64,000 nt of DNA from Bacteroidales bacterium (GTDB taxonomy: Bacteria > Bacteroidota > Bacteroidia > Bacteroidales > WCHB1-69): NCBI GenBank assembly GCA_017549765.1, contig JAFYNM010000008.1:1-64000 (forward strand), in the 5' to 3' direction. Position numbers and translations under genes: made by a program. Shown here in pieces: positions 53,311-62,216 of this stretch. The notes beneath the pieces are model-generated. The model ran no database searches. It was not told the origin of the DNA and saw only the letters and a list, made by a program, of their open reading frames with translations. Position 1 is the stretch's first letter. Every line of letters begins with the position of its first letter.

Positions 53311-54174
53311 CTATTTCGTGGCTATGCTTCTCGTGTGAATCAGATCCTTGCCCGCTTGCGTGAGCATGGGCTCCACGGTGGAGTAGGGTATGTGACAACT
53401 GGGCATCCCGACTGCGTATGCGGCAATCTCATACTGCTGATAGATGAAGGAAACTCCATTTTTGTCGAAGTATGGAGGATATTCCGGCAACGGGAAGTCG
53501 GTATGGTACTCATACACGGAGTTCCGAAACTCGGCCGTGTCGTTTTCAAAATGGTCTTCCATGATACCTCTCTTCACCAAAGCAGCCAGTTTTTCTAATT
53601 CCTCGTTTTGAAAGAAGTCTAGTCCGACACGGCGGCCATCGGATTTGCGGAAAGTCTGCCCATAGGAGATGTTCCAGCCGTGCGCTCCGCCTGAATAGCC
53701 TTGGTTGTTATAGTAGTAGGTGACGAACTGGTCGGTCTCGTAAATCTTCTCAAAGAGAATGTCCGTGTCGAAAACCCAAGTGTTGGAAGAGGTGGAGTCC
53801 CCGGTGTCAAAGTCCTTGGCGACGTCGTTGAGATTTTGGAGCGCCTGTTGGGCGTAATGGAGCATCATGGCCTTGCCGTTGTCAGGGGTTCCTTGGAAAG
53901 TCCCGCCCATCTGCTCCGACATCCATTCCCGGATACTGTTGACTACAAGGAAGTTGCCTTCCACGGGGAAGTCGGCCTTGACGCTGACCTTTGCCATAAC
54001 GCCATATTGTCGCATCGAGTCCACGATGGAGATGGTGTCGGTTTGCACTTCCCCAGTGACCAACTGGGCCAGCGAGGTGATGTTTCCAAGTGTGTTGGGC
54101 TCTATGCGGTGTTTGCAACCGCTGAAGAAGCAGCCGATGCAGATGAAGATTAAAAGGGGCAGATTTCTTGTCAT
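53311..54174 (-). CDS. DUF3298 (RsiV-like) lipoprotein
   Basis: 287 residues with a lipoprotein signal peptide (MTRNLPLLIFICIGCFFSGC, lipidation Cys20). The DUF4163/DUF3298 pattern follows: QFVTYYYNNQGYSGGAHGWN with the GGAHG motif, then the C-terminal FIYQQYEIAAYAVGMPSCHIPYSTVEPML. In Bacillus RsiV the same domain binds lysozyme; here the function is unknown. It is the last gene of a minus-strand operon with two DUF4230 genes and an FMN-binding protein. Confidence 0.85.
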   Translation of the reverse strand: MTRNLPLLIFICIGCFFSGCKHRIEPNTLGNITSLAQLVTGEVQTDTISIVDSMRQYGVMAKVSVKADFPVEGNFLVVNSIREWMSEQMGGTFQGTPDNGKAMMLHYAQQALQNLNDVAKDFDTGDSTSSNTWVFDTDILFEKIYETDQFVTYYYNNQGYSGGAHGWNISYGQTFRKSDGRRVGLDFFQNEELEKLAALVKRGIMEDHFENDTAEFRNSVYEYHTDFPLPEYPPYFDKNGVSFIYQQYEIAAYAVGMPSCHIPYSTVEPMLTQAGKDLIHTRSIATK

Positions 54175-54189
54175 ATTATCGTGGTTGAT

Positions 54190-54792
54190 TTATTCGGTGA
54201 ACGATGCTTCCTTCCCGCATTGGTTCAGAAAGGCTGAAATGGTCTCTTTGGCAATATCTTTGGCTTTTTTGCGATTCTCTTTGGTGTTGTATTTCTTCGC
54301 GACTTTTTGTTCTACCTCCTTGATCAGCGGCTTGGCGTCGTAGCTGACGGCCTGCTCCTCATTTTCGTTGTCGGACGAGAACCAACTGCTCAATGTCGAT
54401 TGGTGAAACTCGATGGCAGGAAGTGTCACAAAGACTTTGTTGGAGCCCTCCTCCGGGTCTTCCACATAGGTGACCTTGTCTAGGTCTATGGTGAAACTGA
54501 CTTGTTGGCGGAGGATCTGCACGCAGTCATGCTCTTTCTTCAAGATACCTTTGTCTTTGCCTAAGATGCTGCTCCCCAGGCCGCTGCCCATAAAAGTGCC
54601 TTTGGCATACTCTTCCGTGATGGTCGAGTAGAGATACAGGATGCCGGTAGGACGTACCGATTCCACGGAAGCCACCGTAGGCTTTAGCTGGATCTCTTTA
54701 GGGTTGGAGCGTCGGACCACCATCCATACGAGGATGATGATGGATAACACGAACAGTGCGATGATGCCGATCTTGAGTCCTTTTGCCTGCAT
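54190..54792 (-). CDS. DUF4230 membrane-anchored protein
   Basis: 200 residues: one N-terminal transmembrane helix (LKIGIIALFVLSIIILVWMVV), then the DUF4230 domain (LYLYSTITEEYA, CVQILRQQVSFTIDLDKV, VFVTLPAIEFHQSTLSSWF) and a helical C-terminus. The function is unknown. It directly follows a second DUF4230 gene (2 bp) and precedes the DUF3298 lipoprotein by 15 bp. Confidence 0.85.
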   Translation of the reverse strand: MQAKGLKIGIIALFVLSIIILVWMVVRRSNPKEIQLKPTVASVESVRPTGILYLYSTITEEYAKGTFMGSGLGSSILGKDKGILKKEHDCVQILRQQVSFTIDLDKVTYVEDPEEGSNKVFVTLPAIEFHQSTLSSWFSSDNENEEQAVSYDAKPLIKEVEQKVAKKYNTKENRKKAKDIAKETISAFLNQCGKEASFTE

Positions 54793-54794
54793 CG

Positions 54795-55442
54795 TTAATT
54801 GTTTTTAGTGACAAATTTAGGGGTGAGTCCTATAGGCTTGAGCAGTGAGGTGAAGACAATCTCGGTGTTCTGGATGATTTCCTCGGAAAAACTCTCCTGC
54901 AGTTGCGCGCTGTTGTTGATGACCTCGTTGAAAGCCATGTTCTTGACCTGCTGCATCGTGGTTTCGCCCACCTTCTTTCGTTTCCCTGTGGTGAATGCCA
55001 CTACATCCTGATGGTTGCTGACCGGCTCGAAAGACTGGTCGATGATCTTCGGGTTAGGGAGCTGGATCAATACGGTGTCTCCAGTTTGGTATTGGATGTC
55101 ACCCTGTTTCATGTCGTTCAAGTCTATGCCATATAAAATCTTGATATCCACAGGGATGACGCAGAGACGAGTGCCCAGTTTCCAGGTGGCGGGGTTGATG
55201 GATACAAATTCGGTGCCGGATTCATAGACCCCGATTTTGTGGATGATGATCTCCGTGGAGGCGATTTTGCTCTCCTTTTTCAGCATGGAGAGGAGCTCTT
55301 GCTGGGTAGGCTTGCCAGAGGCACGGAGTGTTGTCCTGTACTTTTGGGGCATGCGGAAGGCAAAAAACAGCATCAGCCCGCTAAAAAGCAGTAATAGCAG
55401 GTAGGTAAGAATGCTTCTGGTCTTGCCTTTGGATGTTGTCAT
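54795..55442 (-). CDS. DUF4230 membrane-anchored protein
   Basis: 215 residues: N-terminal transmembrane helix (ILTYLLLLLFSGLMLFFAF), then DUF4230-like strands (STEIIIHKIGVYESGTEF, LCVIPVDIKILYGIDLNDM, VLIQLPNPKIIDQSF). It abuts the FMN-binding gene (no gap) and is followed 2 bp later by its paralogue at 54190. The tandem pair suggests a heteromeric complex at the cytoplasmic membrane, but this is inference. Confidence 0.85.
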   Translation of the reverse strand: MTTSKGKTRSILTYLLLLLFSGLMLFFAFRMPQKYRTTLRASGKPTQQELLSMLKKESKIASTEIIIHKIGVYESGTEFVSINPATWKLGTRLCVIPVDIKILYGIDLNDMKQGDIQYQTGDTVLIQLPNPKIIDQSFEPVSNHQDVVAFTTGKRKKVGETTMQQVKNMAFNEVINNSAQLQESFSEEIIQNTEIVFTSLLKPIGLTPKFVTKNN

Positions 55443-55976
55443 CTAAGATCTTTTTCTAAAACGGCGGATCAAGTAAGAGGCCAGGCACAGGACAAATGCG
55501 ATAGCCAGTACCGTGATAAGCACTGGATAGAACGATGAGGTGGTCACGCCCAGCCTCTTGGCATTCTTCTGGGCGTAGTTGAGGCCTGTCTGCACATTCT
55601 GGATAATCGCTTGGGAGGAGTAGGTGGCCCCACTGACCACGTCCACCTTCAGCTTGGCGGCTTCAGACACCTTTTTGCCGTCCCATGACTTCAGGATGAC
55701 GGAGGCGCGTTGGAAGAAACTCGGGGTCTCTTCATTGGCCAGTGCCACTACTTTCTGTACCTTGCCGTTCTTGATGTAGATCTCCACGGGGGTGGGTCCG
55801 TTGAAACCGATGACATCCTTGCACAATGGGGTCGTGTTGATGATCAAGGTGCCGTTGTTGTCATGGCGGACCGTGTCGTTCTTGAGCAAGGAACCTTGGG
55901 CTGCGTTGCCGACGAAAGGCCATGCGAGCAGAATGACAAATAGAGGAAGGAGAAGGTGTTTAAGATGTTTTTTCAT
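55443..55976 (-). CDS. FMN-binding domain membrane protein
   Basis: 177 residues: signal peptide (MKKHLKHLLLPLFVILLAWPFVGNAAQ), an FMN-binding domain with VVSGATYSSQAI, where Thr118 is the expected covalent FMN site as in NqrC/RnfG, and a C-terminal transmembrane helix (FYPVLITVLAIAFVLCLASYLI) with a basic end. It could pass electrons at the outer face of the cytoplasmic membrane. It leads the operon with the DUF4230 pair; no oxidoreductase partner is nearby. Confidence 0.85.
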   Translation of the reverse strand: MKKHLKHLLLPLFVILLAWPFVGNAAQGSLLKNDTVRHDNNGTLIINTTPLCKDVIGFNGPTPVEIYIKNGKVQKVVALANEETPSFFQRASVILKSWDGKKVSEAAKLKVDVVSGATYSSQAIIQNVQTGLNYAQKNAKRLGVTTSSFYPVLITVLAIAFVLCLASYLIRRFRKRS

Positions 55977-56078
55977 AATAGATTGAATGATTGAGAGATG
56001 CTATTTTTATATGTTCTTTCTCGCCATATCTTCAGCCCCTGCGAGGTCCGTCAAACAGAATTTGAAAACATGACGTGG

Positions 56079-56086
56079 CAAAATTA
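56079..56086 (-). promoter_or_regulatory. -7 box of the FMN-binding/DUF4230 operon
   Basis: TAATTTTG followed by CCAC on the minus strand, about 100 bp before the ATG at 55976. The leader between them contains no gene. Confidence 0.5.
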
Positions 56087-56256
56087 GAAACTTTATCTAT
56101 AGGTAGGACACAAGAAAGTTAAAATATTACATTTTTTTCTTGATTTTTTTTCCAACGCCTTGTTGATTAAAATATAACTATCTGGTTTGCATGTTGTTGT
56201 TTTTTTTGTTCTAGGTTGCAGAATCCGTGTGATTATTAGGAACTCAAATTGGTAGA

Positions 56257-56862
56257 TTATTTTCTACCGCGCAACCATTTTGCAGATCTAAAATCTGAAA
56301 ATATGTCCTCATCTTTTGAATCTGGTCTATGTTCTTCAAATCTACCTTTTTTATATAAATACCTCTGAATATCAAATGTGATGAAAACAGGTACATTCCT
56401 ATTATATGTGTCTATATGATTAAACACATCCTCCAAATATTGAACTTTTGATACTTCTGATATCCATTCAAATTTTTTAGGTATTAGGATTGAGTCTTCT
56501 GTTTGCCGAAAGAAACGTTCTGTTGAGTGATCTCCGAACACATAACAATCATACTCTGAAATATTAAGAAAGCCCACGAGTTGCTGTGACTGGAATTCAG
56601 GTTCTGCAATCAAATAACAAGCCAACCCCTTATTGACACATCCAGAAAAAAAGAGCTGACACCCATTGAATTTACAGACGCTTAAGAAGACAATATTTGA
56701 CCTATTTGTACCTTTTGTATTGAGGATCAAAGTGTCTGTAAGACTTTGTATTTGTTTGTTTTTCAACACCAAGATGGGAATTTGTTTTGGAAGGGTATCT
56801 TGCGCTGTTGCACACACAAAAAACAACCCCCATAACATTAATGATAGAATTTTTTTTTTCAT
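56257..56862 (-). CDS. AT-rich secreted protein of unknown function
   Basis: 201 residues from ATG 56862, with a signal peptide (MKKKILSLMLWGLFFVCATAQ). The mature part is alpha/beta with FLSVCKFNGCQLFFSGC and VPVFITFDIQRYLYKKG; no family was recognised. The frame is open to 56928, but the extra part is not signal-like. It is more AT-rich than its neighbours and stands alone. Confidence 0.6.
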   Translation of the reverse strand: MKKKILSLMLWGLFFVCATAQDTLPKQIPILVLKNKQIQSLTDTLILNTKGTNRSNIVFLSVCKFNGCQLFFSGCVNKGLACYLIAEPEFQSQQLVGFLNISEYDCYVFGDHSTERFFRQTEDSILIPKKFEWISEVSKVQYLEDVFNHIDTYNRNVPVFITFDIQRYLYKKGRFEEHRPDSKDEDIFSDFRSAKWLRGRK

Positions 56863-56944
56863 ATAATAATTGGATGTTCTGTCAGTGATTTCAGGATCTT
56901 GCAGGTTCATTCGGTCTGCACCGCACACCCCACACCCGCGCTAT

Positions 56945-56985
56945 CCCTCTTAACTGCTATCTCCAAACTGCTAACTTCTAACTCC
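56945..56985. repeat. degenerate 7-bp repeat tract
   Basis: CTCTTAACTGCTATCTCC followed by AAACTGCTAACTTCTAACTC; same family as the tracts near 20.6, 25.2 and 27.0 kb. Confidence 0.45.
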
Positions 56986-57008
56986 TCACGCGCCACATCC
57001 GTGCTTTT

Positions 57009-57362
57009 TCAGTGTCGCTCTTCCATCCGGCAGCAGGCGGGGAGCTTGGCACGCACTTTGGGGTCTGCGGGCACATTGTCGGCATTATACCCTAACTTGC
57101 TGATCTGCTTGCGCAGCTTGTCGGGGTTGGTCTTTTTCCATTGATAGCTGATGTGAAGCCGGGAGGTCTGCATGTCGTATTGGCAGTCGGTCACCCCTTT
57201 GAAGTAGGGCACATTGGACATGAAACGGTCGGCGCATTGTTTGCATACTCCGTTGGTCTGGATGGTGATGGTGTCAATGCCCATTTCGTGCAGGCCACAG
57301 CTTTGCGCATGGGCCAGGCTAGTCGCCAGGATGATGCAGCAGAAGATGATGATTTTTCTCAT
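57009..57362 (-). CDS. HMA-type periplasmic metal-binding protein
   Basis: 117 residues: signal peptide (MRKIIIFCCIILATSLAHA), then a heavy-metal-associated-like domain with Cys40-Lys-Gln-Cys43 (NGVCKQCADRFMSNV), VTDCQYDMQTSRLHISY and KLRKQISKLGYNADNVPA, and a C-terminal LPACC. The CxxC is in the place where copper-chaperone-like HMA domains bind metal. It follows a TonB-dependent receptor by 42 bp; such pairs are frequent in Bacteroidota and are thought to handle metal ions. The metal is not determined. Confidence 0.82.
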   Translation of the reverse strand: MRKIIIFCCIILATSLAHAQSCGLHEMGIDTITIQTNGVCKQCADRFMSNVPYFKGVTDCQYDMQTSRLHISYQWKKTNPDKLRKQISKLGYNADNVPADPKVRAKLPACCRMEERH

Positions 57363-57404
57363 GATATATTGCTTTTGGATAGTGATAACGTGACGAAACT
57401 CGTT

Positions 57405-59714
57405 TTATTGTAAGGTTAATCGGATGCCGGCATATCCCATGATGCCTGTAATGGGGGCGTAGATCATGGTGGCGTCAAAGTAATCCCCGTAGGGGTTGTC
57501 GGCGGCCACGATGGGATCTTTTTGCTTGTAGTTGAGCATGTTCTCTGCCCCAACATAGATCTCCCATCTTCTGAATTTCTTGGTGATCTGGGCGTTGAGC
57601 AAGGCGTAGGTCTTGGAGTAGTCGGGACGCTGGTATTCACTGGGGTTCATGTGTGTGTCGGGCAGGCGCGCGGGCCCGTTCACATGCACGGTGATGTTGA
57701 ACTTCCACTTGTCATATTTGGTGTTGTAGCTGATGCTGGCGATGCCTTTGTGCGGACTGACGAGCGCCTTCTCACGCATGACGCCATGCACGCTGTAGCG
57801 CACGTCGTTGTAGCGGTATGCAAACAGCAATTCAAAGCGGGGCAGGGGCTTCAAAATGAGCTCCGCCTGGGCCGAATGCGAGCGCGACCGGTTGCCCGTG
57901 CCGTTGTATTCCCCATTGAGATTGTATGCATAGATGTAATGTGTGTTCTGGTCCAGGTCCAGTATCATCTGATTGACGAAGGTGGTGTAGAAGTAATCGA
58001 CGGAGAAGGAGGCGGTGCCGCCTTTCATCCGCCATTGCTGCACGATGCTGATGCCCATATTGTAAGCCTCCTCGAGGATCCCGTTTCCAGAATAGTCGTA
58101 GCTGCCTTCCCAAAGGAATTGTCGGTTGGAGTTCAGCAGGGTGAAGTTCTCGGCCAGCAGGTGGGCCGTGCGGTACCCTTTGCCCGCTGAAAGTCGCAGG
58201 GAGCTGTTCTTGGCCATCTGCCATTTGATATGCAGACGGGGGACCCAGTACAGTCTTTGCTGCAGGATGTTGTAGTCTAACCGGAAACCTGGCATCACCA
58301 CCAATTTGTCGTTCAGGATGTAGGCGTATTCCGCAAAAACACCCGGTATCATCTCCCGAGTGCGCATGGTGAATAATGAACTCCCAGGAGTGTGGCGAAA
58401 CTCCTCGTCCAGATGGTCGAACTGGAAGCTGGCACCCGTAGTGACTTTGTGCCGTCCTTTCTCGCCGAGCTTGACGGTGTAGAGGAAGTTGGCGTACAAG
58501 GAATGCTGTTTGCCTACGTAGAGGCGGGATCCGGTGACCGAGCGCAGGAGGTGCCCTGTGTAGTTGACGATGGTGCCGATACTTTCCTCGTTTCTGCGTA
58601 GGATGAAGCCGTTCTTGGTGATGAAGTCCCACTTCTTGTTGTCGATCTTGAAACCGTATGTCTCGGGTGTCCAGGAGTACCAATCACCGTCACGTGTGGG
58701 CTTGTATCCCATCTGTCCGCCGAATCGGTTGTCCCAGGAGAAGTTGAGCAGGGTCCGGTGGGTGTATTTGTTGGGGATGATAATATCCCAGCGGTTCATG
58801 ACTCCCAGCTGCCGGTCGCGGGGCACATCCATGAAGCCGTCCATGTTCATGTCCAACTTGGCGAACTGGTCGGCGGCATTCAGTAGAAGCATGGTGCTGA
58901 CGCGTTCTTTCTTGCCTACTCTGAAGCGGCTGTTGAGGTTGACTTCCCCTCGTCCCATGCTGTTGCCGTAGAGGTTCAGGAAGAGCTGTTCGCGGTTGGT
59001 CTCGGGCTTTTTGTACTCCACATCGATCTGACCGCTGATGGCCTCGTAGCCGTTGGTGACGGAGGTGATGCCCTTGGAGACATGGATGGACTCCATCCAG
59101 CTGCCCGGGATGAAGCCGAGTCCGAACTGCTGGGTGAGCAGTCGGATATAGGGCACATTCTCGATCATGATCTGGCTGTAGGTGCCCGCCAGTCCCAACA
59201 TGGAGATCTGCTTGACGCCTGTGACGGCGTCGGTGAAGTCCATATCGACGGCGATGGTGCCCTCAAAGCTCTCCGCCAAATTGCAGCAGGCCGCGCGCCG
59301 CAGGCCCTCCTGGGTGATGACGGTGGTCAGAATGGGCTGGGCCGACACGTAAGAGCCGTCGCCAGACACAATGCGGATCTCGGGCAACTGCTTGGTGTGG
59401 TCCAGATGGATGACGATCTCTTTCAGATGCTTGGGAACAACGATGGTGTCTGGTGCCATCAAAGGGAAGTTGACCACCAGGGTGTCGGTCTTGACGCGCC
59501 GGATGACAAAACGACCGTCGGCATCTGTGTAAGTGCCTACATCGGTATGCAGCCACTGTATGGCGGCTAAAGCTACCGAGGAGGTGTCTTGGCCGGAGAC
59601 TTCCACCACTCGACCTCGCAGCTCTTGTGCCGTGACAGCATGGGTCAGCATCAAAAGGATGAGCAGGGTGAGCAGAAGGCGGATCCGAACAAGAGATCTG
59701 GAAGCCGTGAACAT
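57405..59714 (-). CDS. TonB-dependent receptor, HMA-associated type
   Basis: 769 residues: signal region (MFTASRSLVRIRLLLTLLIL), a carboxypeptidase-regulatory-like domain (to about 110), plug (about 120-230; EGLRRAACCNLAESFEGTIAVDMD, TGVKQISMLGLAGTYSQIMIENVP) and a barrel ending in GIMGYAGIRLTLQ. The AACC-NLAESFE plug motif is seen in receptors that sit next to HMA proteins, as here, and suggests metal (for example copper) or siderophore-like uptake. It starts 6 bp after the GH57 gene, so it may be read through from the glycogen genes. Confidence 0.85.
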   Translation of the reverse strand: MFTASRSLVRIRLLLTLLILLMLTHAVTAQELRGRVVEVSGQDTSSVALAAIQWLHTDVGTYTDADGRFVIRRVKTDTLVVNFPLMAPDTIVVPKHLKEIVIHLDHTKQLPEIRIVSGDGSYVSAQPILTTVITQEGLRRAACCNLAESFEGTIAVDMDFTDAVTGVKQISMLGLAGTYSQIMIENVPYIRLLTQQFGLGFIPGSWMESIHVSKGITSVTNGYEAISGQIDVEYKKPETNREQLFLNLYGNSMGRGEVNLNSRFRVGKKERVSTMLLLNAADQFAKLDMNMDGFMDVPRDRQLGVMNRWDIIIPNKYTHRTLLNFSWDNRFGGQMGYKPTRDGDWYSWTPETYGFKIDNKKWDFITKNGFILRRNEESIGTIVNYTGHLLRSVTGSRLYVGKQHSLYANFLYTVKLGEKGRHKVTTGASFQFDHLDEEFRHTPGSSLFTMRTREMIPGVFAEYAYILNDKLVVMPGFRLDYNILQQRLYWVPRLHIKWQMAKNSSLRLSAGKGYRTAHLLAENFTLLNSNRQFLWEGSYDYSGNGILEEAYNMGISIVQQWRMKGGTASFSVDYFYTTFVNQMILDLDQNTHYIYAYNLNGEYNGTGNRSRSHSAQAELILKPLPRFELLFAYRYNDVRYSVHGVMREKALVSPHKGIASISYNTKYDKWKFNITVHVNGPARLPDTHMNPSEYQRPDYSKTYALLNAQITKKFRRWEIYVGAENMLNYKQKDPIVAADNPYGDYFDATMIYAPITGIMGYAGIRLTLQ

Positions 59715-59720
59715 CTTAGT

Positions 59721-60908
59721 TTATTTGGAGAGCTGTATCTTGACGTCGTTCAACACATTCATATAGTTGATGAATGCCTGGTACGGAGAGGGATACACTT
59801 CAAAATTGCGTTTCACAAAACGATGCTCCAGCCATTTGTCGCTCATAAAGTTGAAATGGTCGGCGCCTTGCAGCCGCAGCCATGCCAACTTGGCCTCTTT
59901 GTTCTTGGATTTCTTATAGAGGTCTTCCAATTTGAAAAGTTGCTCAAAGGCTTCTTGTTGCAGGTTGTTGCCTATCCATTCGTTGGTGTCTTTCTCTTCG
60001 CCGGAGCAAGAGATGGGCCACGGGGCATGGAGCGTGGAGACACTTGTGTCCAAGGTCAGCACATCCGTAGGGGTGATGAACTGGAAGTTGCCATGCTGCA
60101 CAAGTCTGTCAATCAAAGAGCTGAAGAAGTCGAAGATGCCAGTCTCGGCGGGGTAGTGCTCGCCCATGGTCTCATAGTCCCAGAAGAAGTTGAAGAGCGG
60201 TCCGTCGCTCTCGCCCATGGTGTCCTGCAGGAACTGCATGTACTTGTCGGCCGTCAGCGGGTATTGGTCCCAGGAACGGTCTTGGAAACGAAGCGTGATG
60301 TCGTCGCACAGACGGTAGCTGCGCAACAGCAGGCGGAGGTCTGTCTGATAAGGGTTGCAGTAGAGGAAGGAGGTGTTCTTCCAGCCCAGGATGTGGCGTG
60401 CACCCTCTGTAAGGACAACCTGATAACCAGCCTCTCCAAGCCATTCGCCAATCTCGTCAGAGTAAAGGATTTCGGTGTTGCAGAAACTCTTGGGCTTCAC
60501 ACCGAAGGTCTCTTTCAACAATTTCTCTTGGAGATGTACTTGCTCCAGGAAGGTGGACTTGTTGTTCAGAGAGGCGATGCTGTGGGTGTAGGTGTTGCCC
60601 GTGATCTCCACACAACCCGTGGCGATCAGCTTCTTGAAACTGTCGATAACCTCGGGGCAATACTGTTTGAAGAGGTTGATGGAGCTGCCTGAGATGCTAA
60701 AGCTCAGCTTGAACTGTTTGTTGTACTTCTCTATCAATTCCAACATCATCTTGTTGGCGGGCAGGTAGCAGCGCTCAGCCAGACGTTGCGTGAGATAGTG
60801 GTTCTGATAGTCATCATAGTAGTCGTGGCGCTCGTTGATGTCGAAGAACCTATAGGTGCGCAGCCGGAAGGGCTGGCTAATCTGAAAGTGGAAACATATT
60901 TTTTTCAT
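59721..60908 (-). CDS. GH57 family glycoside hydrolase (alpha-amylase type)
   Basis: 395 residues from ATG 60908. GH57 motifs: ISGSSINLF (start of the barrel), VEITGNTYTHS, SFCNTEILYSDEIG with Glu146 as the likely nucleophile, and FNFFWDYETMGEHYPAE with Asp244 as the likely acid/base. The family hydrolyses or transfers alpha-1,4-glucans in the cytoplasm. Its place between a glycogen-synthase-like gene and, further up, a debranching enzyme is the common Bacteroidota arrangement. An upstream ATG at 60926 would overlap the previous gene by 17 bp. Confidence 0.9.
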   Translation of the reverse strand: MKKICFHFQISQPFRLRTYRFFDINERHDYYDDYQNHYLTQRLAERCYLPANKMMLELIEKYNKQFKLSFSISGSSINLFKQYCPEVIDSFKKLIATGCVEITGNTYTHSIASLNNKSTFLEQVHLQEKLLKETFGVKPKSFCNTEILYSDEIGEWLGEAGYQVVLTEGARHILGWKNTSFLYCNPYQTDLRLLLRSYRLCDDITLRFQDRSWDQYPLTADKYMQFLQDTMGESDGPLFNFFWDYETMGEHYPAETGIFDFFSSLIDRLVQHGNFQFITPTDVLTLDTSVSTLHAPWPISCSGEEKDTNEWIGNNLQQEAFEQLFKLEDLYKKSKNKEAKLAWLRLQGADHFNFMSDKWLEHRFVKRNFEVYPSPYQAFINYMNVLNDVKIQLSK

Positions 60909-60909
60909 A

Positions 60910-62187
60910 TCATGCGTATTTTTCATAAATCAACTTAAGTCTTTTAGCTACATCCTCCCATTTGAGGTTATTGGCCTCTTCCTGACCTTTGACGGAGAGG
61001 ACATTGTATAGAGAAGGATAGTGGATGATGCCGTAGATGGCGTCTGCCATGGCGTTGATGTCCCAGAAGTCCACCTTGATGGCGTAGTTGAGCACTTCCG
61101 ACACACCGGACTGTTTGGAGATGATGACGGGGACCTTGGACTGCATAGCCTCCAGAGGAGAGATGCCGAAGGGCTCGGAGATGGAGGGCATCACATAGAC
61201 ATCGCTCATGCCGAACATCTTGTCGATGTCGGTGCCGCGCAGGAAGCCGGTGAAGTGGAACCTGTCGGAGATGCCCAGTTCCGCCACGCGGTCGATGACT
61301 ACCTTCATCATGTCGCCGTCGCCGGCCAGCACAAAACGGACGTTCGGATCGCGGTCCAGCACCATCTTGGCGGTCTCCACAAAATAGATGGGCCCTTTCT
61401 GGAAGGTGACGCGGCCGAGGAAGGTGACGATCTTCTCGTTCACATTCTTGGCGAAGGCGTGCTTCTGTGGGTTGGGGACCACCGCGTTGTGGAGGGTATA
61501 GACCTTCTCGGCGGGGATGCCGTACTTCTCGATGACGATCTGGCGGGTCAGGTTGCTGACGGCGCAGACAGCATCGGCGGCCATCATGCCCTCCCGCTCC
61601 ATGTTATAGACAATGTCGTTGCGGTTGTTCTCTCCGGAACGGTCATATTCGGTTGCGTGAATATGCACTACCAAAGGCTTGCCACTCACTTTCTTGGCGG
61701 CGATGCCCGCCCGGTAGGTCAGCCAGTCGTGGGCATGGATGATGTCAAACTCTTCATTTTTGGCAATCTCTGTCGCCACTTCCGCATAACGGGCCACCTC
61801 CTGCATCAGGTTGGGCCCGTAGCCGGGCGTGAAGATATAACGACGCCGCTCGGTGCGGGTGTGCTCAGTGATCAGACCGCTGTCGATCTGGTTGACGACA
61901 TTGTAATAGTCGTCCAAACCCACATAGGGAATCAGGTTCGTGTTGACTTGCAGGTAGGATACCTGGGCGTCACGCGTGTAGAAACTGGCCATGCGGGTGT
62001 CCACCTCCACATCGCTGGCGTTGACGACCCGCACGTACGTGGGGTCTTCGTCGCCGGAGGCTTTCGGCATGACAAAGGTGACATCCACCCCGTTGAGGGA
62101 CAGTCCCTTGGTGAGACCGTAGCAGGCGGTTCCCAGACCTCCGGAGATGTGAGGAGGAAATTCCCATCCAAACATTAAAACTCTCAT
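60910..62187 (-). CDS. glycosyltransferase family 4, glycogen-synthase-like
   Basis: 425 residues of GT-B fold. The N-terminal MRVLMFGWEFPPHISGGLGTACYGLTKGL is like starch/glycogen synthases (the K-x-G-G-L loop is I-S-G-G-L here), with IIHAHDWLTYRAGI. The C-terminal half has FLGRVTFQKGPIYFVE, FVLAGDGDMM and MPSISEPFGISPLEAMQSKVPVI with the EX7E site. Probably elongates an alpha-glucan, as inferred from the two neighbours. It ends 1 bp before the GH57 ATG. Confidence 0.87.
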   Translation of the reverse strand: MRVLMFGWEFPPHISGGLGTACYGLTKGLSLNGVDVTFVMPKASGDEDPTYVRVVNASDVEVDTRMASFYTRDAQVSYLQVNTNLIPYVGLDDYYNVVNQIDSGLITEHTRTERRRYIFTPGYGPNLMQEVARYAEVATEIAKNEEFDIIHAHDWLTYRAGIAAKKVSGKPLVVHIHATEYDRSGENNRNDIVYNMEREGMMAADAVCAVSNLTRQIVIEKYGIPAEKVYTLHNAVVPNPQKHAFAKNVNEKIVTFLGRVTFQKGPIYFVETAKMVLDRDPNVRFVLAGDGDMMKVVIDRVAELGISDRFHFTGFLRGTDIDKMFGMSDVYVMPSISEPFGISPLEAMQSKVPVIISKQSGVSEVLNYAIKVDFWDINAMADAIYGIIHYPSLYNVLSVKGQEEANNLKWEDVAKRLKLIYEKYA

Positions 62188-62216
62188 ATTGTATTGTGTT
62201 AATTCATTACATTAAA

